Under the pieces are notes generated by a model. It did no database searches, was not told the origin of the DNA, and saw nothing but the letters and a program-made list of their open reading frames with translations. The position numbers were made by a program, and so were the translations under genes. A stretch of 9,422 nucleotides of DNA from CAYSRM01 sp964543205 (GTDB lineage Bacteria > Verrucomicrobiota > Kiritimatiellia > UBA8416 > CAYSRM01). Location: contig CAZIXB010000058.1 of the NCBI GenBank assembly GCA_964543205.1, forward strand, positions 1-9,422. Direction: 5' to 3'. Positions 6,664-9,422 of the stretch are shown piece after piece (within the stretch, counting starts at the first letter, position 1; each line of letters starts with the position of its first letter).

Positions 6664-7647
6664 ATGCAAATGAACATCTGCGCAATCGGAGGTACCGGCC
6701 GAAGCGGCACATCCCTTTTATATAGGATAATGACAAGACATCCGGATGTCAGCTCAATCCCTGAGTTTCGTTTCACCATAGATCCTGACGGACTCCTTGA
6801 TTTTTACACTGGCATGTGTGAAAACTGGTCTCCCTACTGTTTCGACTTTAAGCTCCGTCGCCTGACCAAACTGCTTCATGATCTGGATAGACCATGCCCT
6901 GTTTCATCAATACTCCGAAGAGCCTTTATGCATTATGGTTTTCACGGTTTGTTGCCATTCGTGCCTTGGTCCCGCTATTCAACTTTGCGAATCAGCGATC
7001 ACAGCCCCGGCTATCGTAAATGCGTGACGCAACTGATTGCTGATCTCCGGGAATTTCAATTCAAAGGGCAATGGGTTGGCATGCCACTTGCCTCACGCAC
7101 CTGCATCTCTTACTCCCGGCCGCTTGAAAAGAAAAAGCTTGCCTCAATTCTGGGAGGTTTCTATCTGGATGTTGCATCAGATGCCTTGAAAAAACAGCGT
7201 GGCAGTTGTTTCCTTGAGAAAAACACGTGGAACATCCTTTTTTTTCACAAGTTCCTTGAGCTTGTTCCGGAAGCAAAGCTCGTCCACATTTACCGCGATC
7301 CTCGAGATGTTGTAGCTTCCATGACTAAGCAAAGCTGGGCGCCTTCAGATCCTTGCCATGCATCTGAATATGTTCGTGACATTCTTTTACGGTGGTTCAG
7401 TTTACGATCAAACCTGCCCGACCAGTCATATCTTGAATTGCGCTTTGAGGAGCTTATATCCGACCCCGAGTCCAATTTGCGCAAAATCTGCAGTTTCTGG
7501 CAAATGGACTGGAACAATGGACTGCTTTCTGAAAACCTTAGCGCACATCACATGGGGCGCTGGCAAAAGCAGTTCAATAAGCAGACCAAGGCAAAAGTTG
7601 TCGAAATATTGAAACCGGTTATTGATGCCTATGGTTATTCGATTTAG
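6664..7647 (+). CDS. Sulfotransferase, Sulfotransfer_3 / Sulfotransfer_1 type
   Basis: A 327-residue PAPS-dependent sulfotransferase, not evidently homologous in detail to the one at 4549. The 5'-phosphosulfate loop is ICAIGGTGRSGTSLLYRIM (5-23), with the GRSGTS pattern in which Arg replaces the Lys seen in other subfamilies. E34 in SIPEFRF is the usual conserved acidic site. FLEKNTWN (183-190) precedes the 3'-phosphate binding segment LVHIYRDPRDVVASM (206-220), with Arg211 and Ser219. The C-terminal part has LRFEELISDPESNLRKICSFW (259-279) and HMGRWQKQF (296-304), the conserved closing region. Likely acceptor is a sugar in the glycan made by this locus, which is inference from neighbours. 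A second ATG two codons in (6670) has GGA 6 bases before it and is an equally good start. The gene begins 270 bases after the glycosyltransferase and ends 55 bases before the next gene. Confidence 0.87.
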   Translation: MQMNICAIGGTGRSGTSLLYRIMTRHPDVSSIPEFRFTIDPDGLLDFYTGMCENWSPYCFDFKLRRLTKLLHDLDRPCPVSSILRRAFMHYGFHGLLPFVPWSRYSTLRISDHSPGYRKCVTQLIADLREFQFKGQWVGMPLASRTCISYSRPLEKKKLASILGGFYLDVASDALKKQRGSCFLEKNTWNILFFHKFLELVPEAKLVHIYRDPRDVVASMTKQSWAPSDPCHASEYVRDILLRWFSLRSNLPDQSYLELRFEELISDPESNLRKICSFWQMDWNNGLLSENLSAHHMGRWQKQFNKQTKAKVVEILKPVIDAYGYSI

Positions 7648-7702
7648 CTTTTATCTAAATTTTCTGACACTCAAATAATGTATAACGTTTGTATTCAATG
7701 AC

Positions 7703-9331
7703 ATGAAGGATCACAGCACACTGTCAGGTCAAACGCTTTCCGCCAGCCGTTGCACACCAATGGCTGGTGTACATATTGTCGGGACAGATGCTACTGGAAA
7801 AGAACTTGCGCGGACTGAAACCAAATCCGATGGCAACTGGATTCTGCCAAACATTGGTGGGCTTCACAAGGTCAAGTTTCTCTGGAAAGACCAGAAAGCT
7901 AAATCATACAAAAGTAACTCCGTACCACCCATAGTTAGAATAATGGATGATCCGCTTGTTGGATATCAGAAGCGATTGTGGTTTTTGCCGGGAGAAACTG
8001 TCAAAGTCTTTGTTCATGCAAACTCAGAATATAAAGCAAAGCTGACACGATTTGGACTTAAACGAGAAATAGTCTCTGACTTGGGCCGTCACAACAAACT
8101 ACAGCAGATTACGCCTGATGGCTTTTTCGTAGACAAAGGTCTCGATTGGGATGCCGCCTTTTCATACACAATCCCGAAAACTGCCACGCCAGGCCTGTAC
8201 GGTGTAGTTCTCAAAACCGTTGAGAGCGCCTTTGTCATACCCTTTATTCTTTCTACACCAGCCGATCAAAGAGGCAGAGATTCATCTCTGCTTGTCCTTG
8301 CCAGCACAAACACATGGCAGTCTTACAACATATGGGGAGGGAGAAGCCGGTATAGAAATTTCGAAAGCGCCCGCTCGCAAGAGTTTTTGCGAATGGCAAG
8401 ATGGAAGGATCTTGTCCGCAAAGTTCTTCCTGATTCAATCCTGAGAGTCCTTGCCAGACTGACACATGAACCACCCTGGAAATTCAAACGTTTGTCAATC
8501 AAACGACCATTTCCCTTTTCCGGTTTGGATCAACTATCAGTAACCGATCCGTTCACCAATCACCTTGCGGGCGCCGAATGGAGGCTTCTGGCGTGGCTGG
8601 AACGTGAAGGTTTTCAATACGACATCATCTCCGGAGTTGAATTCCATCGCGAACCGGCAATATTGGACAACTACAAGACCATTCTGTTCAATACTCATTG
8701 TGAATATTGGACAAGACAGATGTACGAAGGACTTGTTGAGTGGCACACAGAAAAGGGCGGCTGGATCGTCAATGCTGGGGCAAACAGCATTTATAGGGAA
8801 ATCGAGGTATTCGATGACGGATCTACCCGCTGTGTAAGCCTTTCCTTCAATAGATCATGCGCTGACGAATCACAGATTCTTGGAGTTCGCTTTACTCCCG
8901 ACGACTATGGAACGTCTTCCGCCTACAAGGTAATCGAACCCGATCATTGGATATTTACTGGAACAGAATTGAAAAAGGGTGAGGCCTTTGGCGAGGATTC
9001 CCTGAACAGAAATCTTCTAACTGACAAGAAGTTGTACAGACCCGACCAACCAGGAATTGCAGGCGGGCTTAGAGGCAGAGGCGGATCCGGCTGGGAAACT
9101 GACAAGTTGACACGAACAGCCCCTGAAGATATGAAACTTGTTGCAAAAGGGATGAATCCGCACGGCGGAGCAGAAATGGTGCTCCGAGAGCCACATGTCA
9201 CACGTGGAGGGATGTTCTCTGCATCATCAATTACGTTTAGCGGCTCTCTTCTTATTGATCCAATAGTTTCGAAACTAACAAGAACGTTTCTGGAAAAATC
9301 TTTGAACGTCATCCTAATAGACACAAGATAA
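7703..9331 (+). CDS. N,N-dimethylformamidase large-subunit-like protein with N-terminal Ig-like domain
   Basis: A 542-residue protein. Residues about 7-60 look like a carboxypeptidase-regulatory/Ig-like beta sandwich: MAGVHIVGTDATGKE, then TKSDGNWILPNIGG. Residues about 85-185 form another beta-rich region. From about 195 it matches the dimethylformamidase beta-subunit C-terminal domain, with WQSYNIWGGRSRY (205-217), AEWRLLAWLEREGFQYDII (291-309), FHREP, FNTHCEYW (329-336), GGWIVNAGANSIYR (352-365) and GGSGWETDKL (460-469). In the Paracoccus enzyme, from memory, iron is held by two Tyr and one Glu (Tyr399, Tyr440, Glu521) with a nearby His519. Here Tyr208, His332 and Glu334 fit by spacing, and Glu465 fits the later catalytic Glu. 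The second Tyr seems to be Phe (see findings). Family reaction is hydrolysis of a formamide to amine and formate; the substrate here is unknown. There is no signal peptide, and in-frame codons upstream reach a stop without another start. No ribosome binding site is evident. Confidence 0.8.
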   Translation: MKDHSTLSGQTLSASRCTPMAGVHIVGTDATGKELARTETKSDGNWILPNIGGLHKVKFLWKDQKAKSYKSNSVPPIVRIMDDPLVGYQKRLWFLPGETVKVFVHANSEYKAKLTRFGLKREIVSDLGRHNKLQQITPDGFFVDKGLDWDAAFSYTIPKTATPGLYGVVLKTVESAFVIPFILSTPADQRGRDSSLLVLASTNTWQSYNIWGGRSRYRNFESARSQEFLRMARWKDLVRKVLPDSILRVLARLTHEPPWKFKRLSIKRPFPFSGLDQLSVTDPFTNHLAGAEWRLLAWLEREGFQYDIISGVEFHREPAILDNYKTILFNTHCEYWTRQMYEGLVEWHTEKGGWIVNAGANSIYREIEVFDDGSTRCVSLSFNRSCADESQILGVRFTPDDYGTSSAYKVIEPDHWIFTGTELKKGEAFGEDSLNRNLLTDKKLYRPDQPGIAGGLRGRGGSGWETDKLTRTAPEDMKLVAKGMNPHGGAEMVLREPHVTRGGMFSASSITFSGSLLIDPIVSKLTRTFLEKSLNVILIDTR

Positions 9332-9347
9332 AACAAGACCTGCAATA

Positions 9348-9422
9348 ATGAAACAAACGATATACAACACAATGATAAAATCTACTTTTTTGAGGGAAAT
9401 TTTCATCCCTGCTCTCAGACCG
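9348..9422 (+). CDS. Start of an unidentified gene, cut by the window edge
   Basis: An ATG 16 bases after the preceding stop codon opens a frame of 25 codons that stays open to the edge. It reads MKQTIYNTMIKSTFLREIF and then IPALRP. The close spacing and same strand suggest it belongs to the same operon. A second Met at residue 9 (9372) is a possible start. The visible part is too short to name a family. The basic and aromatic N terminus lacks a clear signal peptide or membrane helix in what can be seen. Confidence 0.45.
   Translation, partial: MKQTIYNTMIKSTFLREIFIPALRP

Noticed and set aside
7642..7663. Stem ATTTAG / CTAAAT over the stop codon of the second sulfotransferase, followed by TTT
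   Set aside because: All but one pair is A-T and the T run is short, so the hairpin would be too weak to call a terminator.

Overview
The window is a stretch of bacterial chromosome that looks like part of a surface-polysaccharide or glycoconjugate locus. The protein-coding genes are a YfhO-type multi-membrane protein, a small formyltransferase, two unrelated PAPS-dependent sulfotransferases, a GT4 glycosyltransferase and a dimethylformamidase-like protein. The organism cannot be named from the sequence. Gene content, mixed base composition and a dispersed-type 'TAACCACGGAGA' repeat at the left edge suggest an uncultured or environmental Gram-negative-like bacterium, perhaps of the PVC group, Omnitrophota or a similar lineage. 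That placement is inference with low confidence.

Layout. Positions 1-140 hold two related short repeat units flanking a second simple-sequence stretch. The last repeat unit supplies the stop codon of the first gene. Two genes then read leftward: the YfhO-like protein (138-2645) and a formyltransferase (2855-3541), the latter with the best Shine-Dalgarno site in the window. From 3542 to 4548 there is about 1 kb without an intact gene. It contains the decayed left part of an IS3-family element (about 3784-3932), possible recombinase debris, and an AT-rich stretch before the next gene.

From 4549 to the right edge everything reads rightward. In order these are a very AT-rich Sulfotransfer_2-type gene (4549-5205), a GT4 glycosyltransferase (5233-6393) followed by a small terminator-like hairpin, a 270-base AT-rich gap, a second sulfotransferase of the Sulfotransfer_3/Sulfotransfer_1 type (6664-7647), the dimethylformamidase-like protein (7703-9331), and the first 25 codons of another gene running off the edge.

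How the genes may work together (inference): the GT4 enzyme adds a sugar to a lipid-linked or nascent glycan, the sulfotransferases sulfate it from PAPS, the formyltransferase may N-formylate an amino sugar, and YfhO may transfer a lipid-carried sugar outside the membrane. The dimethylformamidase-like protein belongs to an amidohydrolase family acting on a formamide. Its presence in the same window as a formyltransferase suggests, without proving, that N-formyl groups are both added and removed in this pathway. The 1-kb decayed region, the mobile-element remnant and the sharp GC drop in the first sulfotransferase show that this locus was assembled from pieces of different origin.
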